DNA from: Gemmatimonadaceae bacterium
GTDB lineage: Bacteria > Gemmatimonadota > Gemmatimonadetes > Gemmatimonadales > Gemmatimonadaceae
Length of the DNA stretch: 63,104 bases
Direction: 5' to 3'
Assembly: GCA_025931335.1 (NCBI GenBank)
Contig: JAICNG010000008.1
Span: forward strand, 1 to 63,104
The position numbers and the translations under genes are program-made. Below, piece by piece: positions 34,601 through 42,833 of the stretch. Below the pieces are notes generated by a model. That model was not told the DNA's origin and ran no database searches. It worked only from the letters and a program-made list of their open reading frames with translations. Every line of letters starts with the position of its first letter. Positions within the stretch are counted from its first letter, which is position 1.

Positions 34601-35688
34601 GAGTCGATCCCCGAGCGAGGGGCGGGCGTCGGCCGGCGCGCCGCCGCCACTCCCACAACGGGGGTGGGCGTCTGCCACTCCAGCTCCGCCGTCCTCGTGA
34701 GGGGGATGGAGGTGCGTGTGGGCTCACCCGCCCCCCCCCGCGACACCAGCGTCGCGCCAAAGCCGACCGTCGCCGCGACCCACGTGAGCAGGAGCGCGAT
34801 GATGCGCATGACGCCACCGGCCGGGCCGCTCCACGCGAGCAGGGCGGCGACGATCCACAACGACATGTAGGCGACCAAGCCCACGAAGACCACACGCTCG
34901 AGCCCGCCCACACCGCGCTGCGCACGCCGCATCAGCGCTTCGCCAGTGACCTGCGCCATCGCGAGAAATCCGAGCGCGAGCGCGCCGGCGATGGCGACGA
35001 GAAATCCGATGACCGCGAAGGGGAGCAGGGCCCACCCCACGATCGGGATGAGCAGGAGCACGACGATCAGCATCAGCAACGCGGGAAGAACGGCAAGCTC
35101 GGCGCCAACGCCGACCACGAACGCGCGCCCGAAGTTGCGCTCGATCGCGTCGGCCACCCCTTCGAGGTTGGTCCGGGCGAACAACACCACCACCACCCCG
35201 ATCGCCGCGAGAATGGCCAGCCAGCCGAGCGCGAGCAGCAGTTGATGCCACATCGCCGACAGCGCCGATCGCTGTGTCGCCGTGGCGGGCGTCAGGCCGA
35301 GTGGGCCGCCAATGGTGCGCGTCTCGCCGCGAACGGTGCCGCCCTCGAGACGTACGCGGCCGTCGACGGCGACCGCATCGCCGCCAATCACGCCGCCCTG
35401 CCTGACGATGACGTCGCCACCGACGGCGATCGCGTCGCGTCCAACGCTTCCCGATACGATGAGGTCGCCGCGAGCCGTGACCGCGGCACCGGAAATCACT
35501 TCCCCCGGCGCGACGACGCGATCGCCGACCGAAATGGGGGTGTTCTCGTCGAGCCGTGCGCCGAATGGATCGCGCGCCAGCGCCTCACGAACTCCACGTG
35601 CGGAATCGGGCGCGAGCTCCGGTACCTGCGCGAGCAGCCGGCCGGGGGCGATGACGAGCCACGCGGCGGCGAGGAAGAGCGCTTTCAT
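34597..35688 (-). CDS. Bactofilin-like (polymer-forming) membrane protein
   Basis: The 363-residue protein has a signal peptide (MKALFLAAAWLVIAPGRLLAQ) and a beta-helical segment with iterated strands: VAPGEVISGAAVTARGDLIVSGSVGRDAIAVGGDVIVRQGGVIGGDAVAVDG (about 60-110). About four membrane helices follow (150-310) and then a disordered Arg/Pro tail. The repeat is of the polymer-forming (bactofilin) type, here placed in the periplasm in front of membrane helices. Similar proteins are seen next to ECF sigma/anti-sigma pairs. It may sense or organise the envelope; that is inference. Confidence 0.72.
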   Translation of the reverse strand: MKALFLAAAWLVIAPGRLLAQVPELAPDSARGVREALARDPFGARLDENTPISVGDRVVAPGEVISGAAVTARGDLIVSGSVGRDAIAVGGDVIVRQGGVIGGDAVAVDGRVRLEGGTVRGETRTIGGPLGLTPATATQRSALSAMWHQLLLALGWLAILAAIGVVVVLFARTNLEGVADAIERNFGRAFVVGVGAELAVLPALLMLIVVLLLIPIVGWALLPFAVIGFLVAIAGALALGFLAMAQVTGEALMRRAQRGVGGLERVVFVGLVAYMSLWIVAALLAWSGPAGGVMRIIALLLTWVAATVGFGATLVSRGGAGEPTRTSIPLTRTAELEWQTPTPVVGVAAARRPTPAPRSGIDS

Positions 35689-35694
35689 GGGCGC

Positions 35695-36273
35695 TCAGCG
35701 ACGACGGTGAACTGCGACGGTGCGAAGCAGCGTTGCGGCGAGCAAAGCCGCCGCGACGACTGCCAACGTGAGCACGGTGAGTCCCAGCAGCCCGCTCGAG
35801 CGGACGAGCGTGTAGGCCGAGTCGCCCAGCGCGCCGGCGAGGAAGGCGCCGGCCGAGTCGAGGATGCTCGTGCGCATCCGGTCGGCCAGCATCCCGACCG
35901 CGAACAGCACGGCGTCGAAGCGCAGCGCGATCCAGAGCACGAGAACGCTCATCGCCGCCGCGAGCGACCCCGCGCCCACCCCGAACGCGACGCGTCCTCC
36001 GCGCGAGGATGGCACCAGGCCTCGCAGCGTATCGAGCACCGCCACGTGCCAGGGTACGAAGATGTTCACCCGGGACAGCACGCGTTCGGCGAACAGCGGC
36101 GAGGGCGCCAGGTGCGGCAAATGCTCGAGCGCCCGAACCGTCGCCCGGGCTTCATCGAGCTCCCCGCGGCAGGTCGGACACTTCCGGATGTGCGTCTTCA
36201 GCGGCGAGGTTCCAAATCCCACCTCGCCGTCGAGCAGCAGATCGATTTCGCTGGGTAGTAAATGACGGTCCAC
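35695..36273 (-). CDS. Zinc-finger anti-sigma factor, membrane protein
   Basis: The 192-residue protein has an N-terminal anti-sigma domain with the ZAS motif His28-x3-Cys32-x2-Cys35 (HIRKCPTC) and LEHLPHLAPSPLFAERVLSRV. A first membrane helix lies near 98-117 and a second near 160-185. It would hold the ECF sigma factor at the inner membrane and release it on an envelope signal. It starts 46 nt after the sigma-factor stop and ends 6 nt before the bactofilin-like gene, so the three are one operon. Confidence 0.85.
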   Translation of the reverse strand: MDRHLLPSEIDLLLDGEVGFGTSPLKTHIRKCPTCRGELDEARATVRALEHLPHLAPSPLFAERVLSRVNIFVPWHVAVLDTLRGLVPSSRGGRVAFGVGAGSLAAAMSVLVLWIALRFDAVLFAVGMLADRMRTSILDSAGAFLAGALGDSAYTLVRSSGLLGLTVLTLAVVAAALLAATLLRTVAVHRRR

Positions 36274-36319
36274 AAAGCCTCCGGTCGGTCCTACGTCGGC
36301 CTGACGAAAGGGGTTTCAG

Positions 36320-36922
36320 CTAGGCCCGAAGATGCTCCAAAGCGTCCCTCAGCTCCTTACGGGCCCGGTGGATATAGGTCTTCACCGTCCCCAAGGGTAA
36401 ATCGAGCATCGCCGCGATCTCCTCGTACGACCGGCCTTCCACGTGACGCAGCATGATGCACGATCGATACTCAGGGCGGAGCCGCGTGATCGCACGCTCG
36501 ATCGCCGATCCCAGCTCGCGTGACTCGACCTCCTCGAGGGCTGACTCGCCCCGGGCCTCGACGTCGAACGAGGTCGCCTCGATCTCCGCACGCGTCGCGG
36601 CGTGCGGCGAGCCGTCGATGCTGATCGTCTGCACCGTCCGCTTCCGCAAATGGTCGATCGCCACGTTGTTGGCGATCTTGAACAGCCAGCTCGAGAGCTT
36701 GAACTCGGGTCGGTAGCGGTCGATGTGATTCAGGACCTTGATGAACGTCTCCTGCGCCAGGTCCTCCGCCGTTTCGCGATCGCGCACCATGCGGAAGATC
36801 AGCGAGAAGACCGGCCGCTCGTAGCGGCGGAGTAGCTCGCGATACGCCGGCTCGCGCCCCTGCTGCGCGAGCGCGACGACGTCCGCATCCGGGAGATTCG
36901 CGAGATCGAGAACGGGCGCCAT
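36320..36922 (-). CDS. ECF-type RNA polymerase sigma factor
   Basis: The 200-residue protein has sigma region 2 (ELLRRYERPVFSLIFRMVRDRETAEDLAQETFIKVLNHIDRYRPEFKLSSWLFKIANNVAIDHLRKR). A linker and region 4 (LRPEYRSCIMLRHVEGRSYEEIAAMLDLPLGTVKTYIHRARKELRDAL) follow. This is the RpoE-like ECF group. The ATG at 36922 is the only start before region 2, has no ribosome-binding site and stands 1 nt from palindrome E. It probably directs its own operon (anti-sigma, bactofilin-like protein, lipoprotein). The stop is followed by 46 nt before the anti-sigma gene. Confidence 0.93.
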   Translation of the reverse strand: MAPVLDLANLPDADVVALAQQGREPAYRELLRRYERPVFSLIFRMVRDRETAEDLAQETFIKVLNHIDRYRPEFKLSSWLFKIANNVAIDHLRKRTVQTISIDGSPHAATRAEIEATSFDVEARGESALEEVESRELGSAIERAITRLRPEYRSCIMLRHVEGRSYEEIAAMLDLPLGTVKTYIHRARKELRDALEHLRA

Positions 36923-36923
36923 G

Positions 36924-37030
36924 AGGGGTCAGGAGTCAGGAGTCAGGGATCAGGGGGTTTCAGGTCCGAGGTGTCGGGGTGCACCTACACCCTGACCCCC
37001 CTGACTCCTGACTCCTGACGCCTGACCCCT
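36924..37030. repeat. Iterated-word palindrome E in the divergent sigE-ubiE region
   Basis: The left arm 36924-36957 (GGGGTCA, GGAGTCA and GGGATCA words) pairs with the right arm 36991-37030 (CTGACTCCTGACTCCTGAC and relatives). The right arm has one heptad more. The loop contains a second small pairing (GGTG/CACC). It starts 1 nt from the sigma-factor start codon, so it must lie in the sigma gene's leader or promoter. It shares words with palindrome D. Confidence 0.9.
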
Positions 37031-37081
37031 AGCGACGCGAAAGGTATTCGCGCAGAACAAGTTGAGCCAGCGCGCGCGCGC

Positions 37082-37117
37082 TTGCGGCCCTCGACCACCT
37101 CCACCAGTTTCATCGCA
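37082..37117 (+). promoter_or_regulatory. Candidate ubiE promoter, leaderless geometry
   Basis: TTGCGG (37082-37087) and CAGTTT (37105-37110) are 17 nt apart, and 7 nt follow before the ATG at 37118. The -10 match is poor, but the spacing repeats that of guaB and the NfuA-like gene. Confidence 0.35.
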
Positions 37118-37879
37118 ATGCCGTCCGTCCAGACCGAGCGGAGCGAAGCGCTCGCCGCCGCCGCTGGGAGCGTGGAGAAGCGTGCCTACGTTCGGCGTGT
37201 CTTCTCCGAGATCGCGCCCCGGTACGATCTCCTCAATCATCTCCTCAGCTTCAGCATCGACAAACGATGGCGCCGCCGCGCCGTCGCGGCGCTGGGCTGG
37301 GACCGCGATCCGAACGGGATCTACGTGGACCTCTGCGCCGGAACCCTGGACGTCGCCAACGAGCTCGCGCGCAACCCCCGCTTCGCCGGCACCGTGCTCG
37401 GCACGGACTTCGCCGAGCCGATGCTGCGTGCTGGCCGCGAGAAGATCGCGTCTCGTCCGGTCGCGCCGATCGTCGCCGACGCGCTGTCGCTGCCAATTCG
37501 CGGGAGCACCGCATCGGGCGCGATCGTCGCCTTCGGCGCTCGCAACCTCGACGATCTCGACGCGGGGATCGCCGAGGCGCACCGCGTGCTCCGCGACGGG
37601 GGGACGTTCGTGATTCTCGAGTTCTCCACGCCCCGCCTTCCAATTATCCGCTCCCTGTACCGCTTCTATTTTCACCGCGTGCTTCCTGCACTTGGCCGCC
37701 TCGTGAGCAGACACCCGACCGCGTACCGGTACCTTCCCTTATCCGTCGACAACTTCCCAGGGGAGCAGGAGCTCGCGCGCCGAATGACCCAGGCGGGCTT
37801 CGCGAACGTTCGCGTCACGCGACTGAGCTTTGGGATCGCCGCCATCCATGCCGGAGAGCGTCGCGGAGCAGCGGCATGA
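37118..37879 (+). CDS. ubiE: Demethylmenaquinone methyltransferase
   Basis: The 253-residue SAM-dependent methyltransferase has RVFSEIAPRYDLLNHLLSFSIDKRWRR, YVDLCAGTLDVANELA (SAM motif I), GTDFAEPML, GARNLDDLDAGIAEAHRVLRDGG and LEFSTPRLPIIRSLYRFYF, all UbiE/MenG signatures. It adds the last methyl group to make menaquinone. It is the first gene of the operon; its stop overlaps ubiD (ATGA). The organism probably uses menaquinone only, so MenG is the better role name. Confidence 0.93.
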   Translation: MPSVQTERSEALAAAAGSVEKRAYVRRVFSEIAPRYDLLNHLLSFSIDKRWRRRAVAALGWDRDPNGIYVDLCAGTLDVANELARNPRFAGTVLGTDFAEPMLRAGREKIASRPVAPIVADALSLPIRGSTASGAIVAFGARNLDDLDAGIAEAHRVLRDGGTFVILEFSTPRLPIIRSLYRFYFHRVLPALGRLVSRHPTAYRYLPLSVDNFPGEQELARRMTQAGFANVRVTRLSFGIAAIHAGERRGAAA

Positions 37880-39360
37880 CCATCGACACCGTAGGGCAGT
37901 TCATCGCGGAACTTGAGCGCGCGGGCGAGCTGAAGCGCATCTCGCAGCCGGTCTCGGTCGATCTCGAGCTGTGTGAGATCGCCGACCGCGTGATGAAGAT
38001 GCCCGGGGGCGGGCCGGCGTTGCTCTTCGAGAACGTCACGCTGTTCGACGGTTCGCGGTCGGCGTATCCGGTCGCCATCAACCTCTTTGGATCGATGCGC
38101 CGGATGTCGATGTCGCTCGGGGTGGAGCGACTCGACGAGATCGGGGAGCGCATCGCCCAGATGATGGAGCTCAAGGTCCCGGAAGGGCTCGTCGCGAAGC
38201 TGTCCCTGCTGCCGCGACTCCTCGAGATGGGGAAGTTCCCGCCACGCATGAAAGGTGGGGCGGCGCCGTGCCAGGAAGTGGTGCTGCGCGGCGAGGAGAT
38301 CGACCTGCGCAAGCTCCCCATCATCAAGTGCTGGCCCGAAGACGGCGGGCCCTACATTACGCTCCCGATGGTGATCTCGCGGGATCCCAAACGCGGGATC
38401 CGCAACGTCGGCCTGTATCGCGTACAGCTACTGGGAGCGCGCGACCTGGCGATGCACTGGCAGCGGCACAAGGTGGGCGCGGCGCACTGGCGCGAGATGG
38501 CCGAGCGCAAGGAGACGATGCCGGTGTGCATCGCGATCGGCGCCGATCCGCCGTCGATGTATTCGGCCTCCGCCCCGCTCCCGCCCACGGTCGACGAGTT
38601 CCTCTTCGCCGGATTCCTGCGGCGCTCCCCCGTGCGACTCACGAAAGCCCTGACCTGCGATCTCGAGGTCCCCGCCGAGTCGGAGTTCGTCATCGAAGGA
38701 TACATCGACGCGTCGGAGCCCCTCGTGACCGAGGGTCCATTCGGCGACCACACCGGCTACTACTCCCTCGCGGACCTGTACCCCCGGGTGCACGTCACGG
38801 CCCTGACGATGCGCGCGAACCCGGTGTATGCGACGACGATCGTCGGCCGCCCGCCGATGGAGGACTTCTACCTGGGGCACGCGACCGAGCGGATTTTCCT
38901 GCCGCTCCTGAAACTGACGGTGCCCGAGATCGTCGACTACCACATGCCGCCGGAGGGGATCTTTCACAACCTCGTGTTCGTGTCGATCGACAAGCAGTAT
39001 CCTGGGCACGCGTACAAGGTGATGAACGCGCTCTGGGGCCAGGGCCTCATGTCACTCGCCAAGCTCATCATCGTGGTCGACAAGGACGTCAACGTGCGCG
39101 ATCCGCAGGAAGCGTGGTGGATCGCGCTGAACAACATCGATCCGGAGCGCGACGCGCGCTTCACCATGGGACCGGTGGATGTGCTCGACCACTCGAGCCG
39201 CGCGTTCACCTACGGCTCGAAGATGGGCATTGACGCTACGCGCAAATGGCCCGAGGAGGGTTTCACGCGCGAGTGGCCGAAGCTGATCGAGATGGATACG
39301 GCGACGAAGAACCGGGTGACGGCGATGTGGGCATCCCTGGGGATCGAGCGGCCCCGATGA
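37876..39360 (+). CDS. ubiD: UbiD-family decarboxylase, probable menaquinone (futalosine-route) decarboxylase
   Basis: The 494-residue enzyme has the UbiD fold signatures: FIAELERAGELKRISQPVS at the N-terminus, MKGGAAPCQEV, IRNVGLYRVQLLG, the prenylated-FMN site EGPFGDHTGYY and DVLDHSSRAFTYGSKMGIDATRKW. UbiD enzymes need prenyl-FMN made by UbiX (41596 here). Beside UbiE and UbiA genes, and with no ubiquinone-specific genes, it fits MqnL, which decarboxylates the prenylated naphthoate of the futalosine pathway. It overlaps both neighbours by 4 nt. Confidence 0.9.
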   Translation: MTIDTVGQFIAELERAGELKRISQPVSVDLELCEIADRVMKMPGGGPALLFENVTLFDGSRSAYPVAINLFGSMRRMSMSLGVERLDEIGERIAQMMELKVPEGLVAKLSLLPRLLEMGKFPPRMKGGAAPCQEVVLRGEEIDLRKLPIIKCWPEDGGPYITLPMVISRDPKRGIRNVGLYRVQLLGARDLAMHWQRHKVGAAHWREMAERKETMPVCIAIGADPPSMYSASAPLPPTVDEFLFAGFLRRSPVRLTKALTCDLEVPAESEFVIEGYIDASEPLVTEGPFGDHTGYYSLADLYPRVHVTALTMRANPVYATTIVGRPPMEDFYLGHATERIFLPLLKLTVPEIVDYHMPPEGIFHNLVFVSIDKQYPGHAYKVMNALWGQGLMSLAKLIIVVDKDVNVRDPQEAWWIALNNIDPERDARFTMGPVDVLDHSSRAFTYGSKMGIDATRKWPEEGFTREWPKLIEMDTATKNRVTAMWASLGIERPR

Positions 39361-40025
39361 ACGACGTTCCGTATCCCGCGTCGCGGCTGATCTTCACGCT
39401 GGCGTTCATGCTTGTCGTCGTCGTCGCCGCCGTGGTGGTGGTGCGGTGGCGGTTTCGACGGCAGCTGCTGGCCGAGATCGCGACGACGCTCGGGATCTTC
39501 CTGCTGATCATTGGGACCATCGTCTACACGGTGGCGTTCCGTGGTCTGCGTCCCGCCGAGATGGTGCTCGCGTGGCTGCTCTCCTTCGCCGCGATCATCT
39601 GGTTCGTCACCCGCCTCAACCGTACGATGACGCAGCCTCTGCGCGAGCTCGACCGGCTCGGCGTCTCGCTGCGGCGGGGGGACTGGGGGCGAATCCTGGC
39701 CGCCCGCGACGGGAACGATCGCGGGAACATCACCGCCGCCCTTCGCGACGTGGCGGCCCTGATCGAAGAGACCCGTCGCACGATGGACACGCTGATCCGC
39801 GCCTCCGAACGGGTCACGCGCGTGGGTGGCGAAGCTGCCGGCGGCGCCCAGGACGTCGGCGGCTCGCTCGTCAGGCTGGCTCAGGGTGCGCAGGCGAATC
39901 TCGGCGTGGCGCGCCGGATTCGCACGGCGGCGGAAGAAATCACTGCCGCCTCGGGTGAGGTGAGCGGCGCCGCGCGGGAGACGCTCCAGCTCTCGGCGTC
40001 GATGGAGAGCCTTGCCGGGGAGTGA
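39357..40025 (+). pseudogene. Chemoreceptor, N-terminal half, ended by an in-frame TGA
   Basis: The first 222 codons encode two membrane helices (LIFTLAFMLVVVVAAVVVV and LGIFLLIIGTIVYTVAFRGL, with a third hydrophobic stretch AEMVLAWLLSFAAIIWFV), a HAMP-like segment (NRTMTQPLRELDRLGVSLRRGDW) and the start of the chemoreceptor coiled coil, ending [15 protein letters not shown]. The TGA at 40023-40025 then stops the frame; the coding sequence resumes in the same frame with GTG at 40026. With the second half this would be an ordinary 447-residue receptor. The ATG overlaps the ubiD stop. It may be a nonsense mutant, a read-through product, two coupled half-genes or a sequencing error. Confidence 0.75.
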
Positions 40026-40700
40026 GTGCAGCACGCGGAGTCCGCGTCGGAGCGGGTGTCGGAGATCGCGGGCGCGGCGCACGCGTCAGCCGAGCGCATC
40101 GAGGCCATGCGGCAGATGTCGGATGCGATCGGCGAGATCACGGCGGTGATCCACAAGATCGTGCGGCAAACGAACCTGCTCGCCCTCAACGCGGCGATCG
40201 AGGCCGCGCGCGCGGGTGAGGCGGGGAAGGGCTTTGCCGTCGTCGCCGAGGAAGTGCGCGTGCTGGCGACGCAGAGCGCCGACTCGCTGAAGCGCATCGA
40301 TGCGCTCGTCGCCGAGATGACGACGCGCACCGAGGACGCGTCGCGACAGATCCAGCGGATGGAGCTCGCGGTCGGCGATGGCAAGCGGGTGATGACGCAG
40401 GCGATGCAGGTGTTCCGCCGGCTCGAAGGTGACGCGCGCCGGGCCCACACGCTGGCCGAGGCCGTGGTGGACGCATCGAAGCGTCATGCGACGCTCGTCG
40501 ACGAGCTTGGGACAGCGTCGGCAAGCGTGCTCGGGGAGGCCGACGCGGCCGCTGGCGAGACGTCGCGTGCGTCGGAAGCGATGGAGAAGCAGCGGGCGCT
40601 CACGGAAGGACTGCGAGAGACGGCAATGGCGCTGGAAGCGGACGCGCGCGCGTTGCGCGACGTGATCGCGCGCTTCGGCGACGCGGGCACCGAGTCGTGA
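40026..40700 (+). pseudogene. Chemoreceptor signalling half after the in-frame TGA
   Basis: This 224-residue segment continues the coiled coil in the same frame as 39357-40025. It contains the chemoreceptor hairpin tip [40 protein letters not shown] (about 43-82), the part that contacts CheA and CheW, and about 140 further helical residues. It has no membrane segment of its own. A GTG directly follows the TGA, so re-initiation could make it a separate soluble protein; there is no ribosome-binding site specific to it. Its stop overlaps ubiA (GTGA). The frame after the stop is intact, so any inactivation is recent or the stop is suppressed. Confidence 0.75.
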
Positions 40701-41599
40701 CACAGGCGGCGCGAGAAGGGCAGACGTTCGAGGGGCGCGCGACGCTGGTGCGGTACGCGAATCTGGTGAAGCTGCCGCACACGCTGTTCGCGCTGCCATT
40801 CGCGCTCGTTGGGGTCGTCCTCGCCAGTTATGTCAAGGATGTCACACCCACCATGATCCTCTGGGTGGCGGTCGCCTTCACCAGCGCGCGGTTCGCGGCA
40901 ATGGCGTTCAACCGAATCGTCGACCGGCGACTGGACGCGCTGAACCCGAGGACGGCGCGGCGGGAGATTCCCGCCGGCACGATCGGGGTGCGAGAGGCCG
41001 GCATCGCCGTCGTGGTCGCGTCGGCGATCTTCGTCGTCGCCGCGCGCCAGCTCAATCCACTCTGCCTGGCGCTTGCACCGTTGGCGCTCGCCTGGGTCCT
41101 CGGCTACAGCTACACGAAGCGCTTCACGCGGTGGGCGCATCTCGTCCTCGGCCTCGGGCTCGGCATTGCGCCGGTTGGCGGGTACCTCGCCGTGACCGGA
41201 GCCTGGAGCGACCCGTGGTGGATGCTTCCCGTGCTCGCCGCCGCCGTCATGATGTGGGTTGCGGGCTTCGACGTGCTTTACGCGCTCCAGGACGTCGCGT
41301 TCGATCGCCAGACAGGCCTCCATTCGATCCCAGCTGCCGTTGGGGAGGCTCGTGCGCTCACGGTCGCCCGCTTCCTCCACGCCGGAACGGTCATCGCGCT
41401 CGGGGCGGTGGGAGCGGCTGTTGGGGCTGGCTGGGTCTACTGGGTTGGTGTCGCGGTCGTGGCGGTACTCCTTCTGTACGAGCATTCGCTCGTTCGCGCG
41501 GACGACCTGTCCCGACTCGACGCGGCGTTCTTCACGATGAACGGGATCATCAGCATCGCGTTCTTCGGGTTCGTGCTCGTGGAGCGCCTCGTTCAATGA
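40697..41599 (+). CDS. ubiA: UbiA-family prenyltransferase, probable menaquinone-pathway prenyltransferase
   Basis: The 300-residue membrane protein has about eight helices and the two aspartate motifs that bind Mg-prenyl diphosphate: [23 protein letters not shown] and [22 protein letters not shown]. It would prenylate the naphthoate intermediate. The UbiA-UbiX-UbiD trio matches MqnP, MqnM and MqnL of the futalosine pathway. The GTG at 40697 overlaps the receptor stop and the TGA overlaps ubiX. Confidence 0.9.
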   Translation: MTQAAREGQTFEGRATLVRYANLVKLPHTLFALPFALVGVVLASYVKDVTPTMILWVAVAFTSARFAAMAFNRIVDRRLDALNPRTARREIPAGTIGVREAGIAVVVASAIFVVAARQLNPLCLALAPLALAWVLGYSYTKRFTRWAHLVLGLGLGIAPVGGYLAVTGAWSDPWWMLPVLAAAVMMWVAGFDVLYALQDVAFDRQTGLHSIPAAVGEARALTVARFLHAGTVIALGAVGAAVGAGWVYWVGVAVVAVLLLYEHSLVRADDLSRLDAAFFTMNGIISIAFFGFVLVERLVQ

Positions 41600-42210
41600 C
41601 CAGGCCTGCGCCGCTCGTCGTCGCGATTACAGGCGCCTCCGGGGCGCCGTACGCGCTGAAGCTGCTCGAGGCGCTCGTACAGGCGAAGCGAAGCATCTGG
41701 CTGATCGTGTCGGAGCACGGATGGCGTCTCTTGAGCACCGAGGCCGGCGTGGCAGACCTCGACACGCTGCGAGCCCGGGTCGGTGGGAGCGCATGGGAGC
41801 AGCTGGTGACCGTCTTCGAGGACGGCGACCGCGGAGCGAGTCCCGCGTCGGGCTCGGCGCGGAGCAGCGGGATGGTCGTGTGCCCCTGCTCGATGGGCAC
41901 GCTGTCGGCGATCTCGGCGGGGTCGTCCCGCTCGCTGGTCGAGCGAGCCGCCGACGTCGCGCTCAAGGAGCGCCGGAAGCTGGTTCTCGTGCCCCGCGAA
42001 ACGCCGTTGAGCGCCATTCACCTTCAGAACATGCTCCGCGTGACGCGCGCTGGCGCGGTGGTGCTGCCGGCCGCTCCCGGCTTTTACAATCGACCGAGCT
42101 CCGTCGACGACCTCGTGGCGTTCGTCGTCGCGCGCGTGCTGGATCAGCTCGGCGTGGAGCACGATCTGGCACGGCGGTGGAGCTCCGGAGCGCGTCGAGC
42201 GGAGAAGTAG
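41596..42210 (+). CDS. ubiX: UbiX-family flavin prenyltransferase
   Basis: The 204-residue flavoprotein starts with AITGASGAPYALKLLEAL (10-27) and has WLIVSEHGW, MVVCPCSMGTLSAISAGSSRSLVERAADVALKERRKLVLVPRETPLS and LPAAPGFYNRP, all UbiX/PAD1 signatures. It makes prenyl-FMN for the UbiD enzyme encoded two genes upstream. The ATG at 41596 overlaps ubiA by 4 nt. The next gene starts 1 nt after its stop. Confidence 0.93.
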   Translation: MTRPAPLVVAITGASGAPYALKLLEALVQAKRSIWLIVSEHGWRLLSTEAGVADLDTLRARVGGSAWEQLVTVFEDGDRGASPASGSARSSGMVVCPCSMGTLSAISAGSSRSLVERAADVALKERRKLVLVPRETPLSAIHLQNMLRVTRAGAVVLPAAPGFYNRPSSVDDLVAFVVARVLDQLGVEHDLARRWSSGARRAEK

Positions 42211-42211
42211 C

Positions 42212-42688
42212 GTGGGTCGGCGTGTGATCGGCCTCGTGTCCGACACGCACGGCCTCGTGCGTCCCGACATCTTCAGCGCGCTCGATGGCGTGGAGCTGAT
42301 CCTCCACGCGGGAGACGTGGGGGGCGCAGACGTCCTCGCGGAGCTGTCGACGATTGCGCCGGTGCATGCCGTGGTCGGGAACACGGACCCTCCCGGCTCT
42401 CCCGGGCTGGTGGCCTCGATCGAGCGCGAGATCGACGGCGTGCGCATTCACGTGAGCCACGGCCACGAAGTGGGGCGGCCAACCCCGGAGCGGCTGTTGG
42501 CCGAGTATCCGCACGACGTGATCGTCTACGGTCACACCCACCGGCAGCTCATCACGCGAGCCAGCGGTCGGCTGGTGATCAATCCGGGCGCAGCCGGGCC
42601 GCGTCGCTTCAACCTCATGCCGAGCGTTGGGCGGCTCATCATCGAGGCAGGTCGGGCGGACGCCGAGCTGGTTACGCTCCTGATGTGA
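42212..42688 (+). CDS. YfcE/MJ0936-family metallophosphodiesterase
   Basis: The 158-residue protein has the metal motifs SDTHG (10-14), HAGDVG, VVGNTD, SHGHE and YGHTH followed by NPGAAG. This is the YfcE-type class III phosphodiesterase; the natural substrate is unknown. The GTG at 42212 lies 1 nt after ubiX and this is the last gene of the menaquinone operon. Palindrome K follows 10 nt after the stop. Confidence 0.88.
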   Translation: MGRRVIGLVSDTHGLVRPDIFSALDGVELILHAGDVGGADVLAELSTIAPVHAVVGNTDPPGSPGLVASIEREIDGVRIHVSHGHEVGRPTPERLLAEYPHDVIVYGHTHRQLITRASGRLVINPGAAGPRRFNLMPSVGRLIIEAGRADAELVTLLM

Positions 42689-42698
42689 CTGAAGACGA

Positions 42699-42828
42699 GT
42701 GCGGACTGCGGATTACGGATTGCTGGTGGAGGGCCGGTGGACGCGAAAGGGGCCCCGGCGAATCATCCGGAGCCCCTTCTCATTCCTCGGCAATGCGCAA
42801 TCAGCAATCCGCAATCCGCAATCGAAAA
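42699..42828. repeat. Iterated-word palindrome K (GCGGATTGC words) with an inner hairpin
   Basis: The left arm 42699-42725 (GCGGACT, GCGGATT, ACGGATTGC) pairs with the right arm 42802-42828 (CAGCAATCCGCAATCCG core). Inside lies a 12-bp stem with one mismatch (42747-42758 with 42767-42778, AAGGGGC and GCCCCTT ends) that could act as the actual terminator on both strands. It sits between the convergent stop codons of the phosphodiesterase and the small gene at 42834. Confidence 0.87.
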
Positions 42829-42833
42829 CCGTG

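Noticed and set aside
37267-37875. N-terminal extension of the UbiD gene from 37267
   Set aside because: The extension is the out-of-frame shadow of ubiE; the ATG at 37876 overlaps the ubiE stop and starts a normal UbiD sequence.
40023-40060. Selenocysteine codon with a SECIS-like stem in the chemoreceptor
   Set aside because: A 5-bp stem (ACGCG/CGCGT) starts 10 nt after the TGA, but it is short, lacks a recognisable SECIS loop, and a selenocysteine in a receptor coiled coil has no known precedent. No selenium genes are visible.
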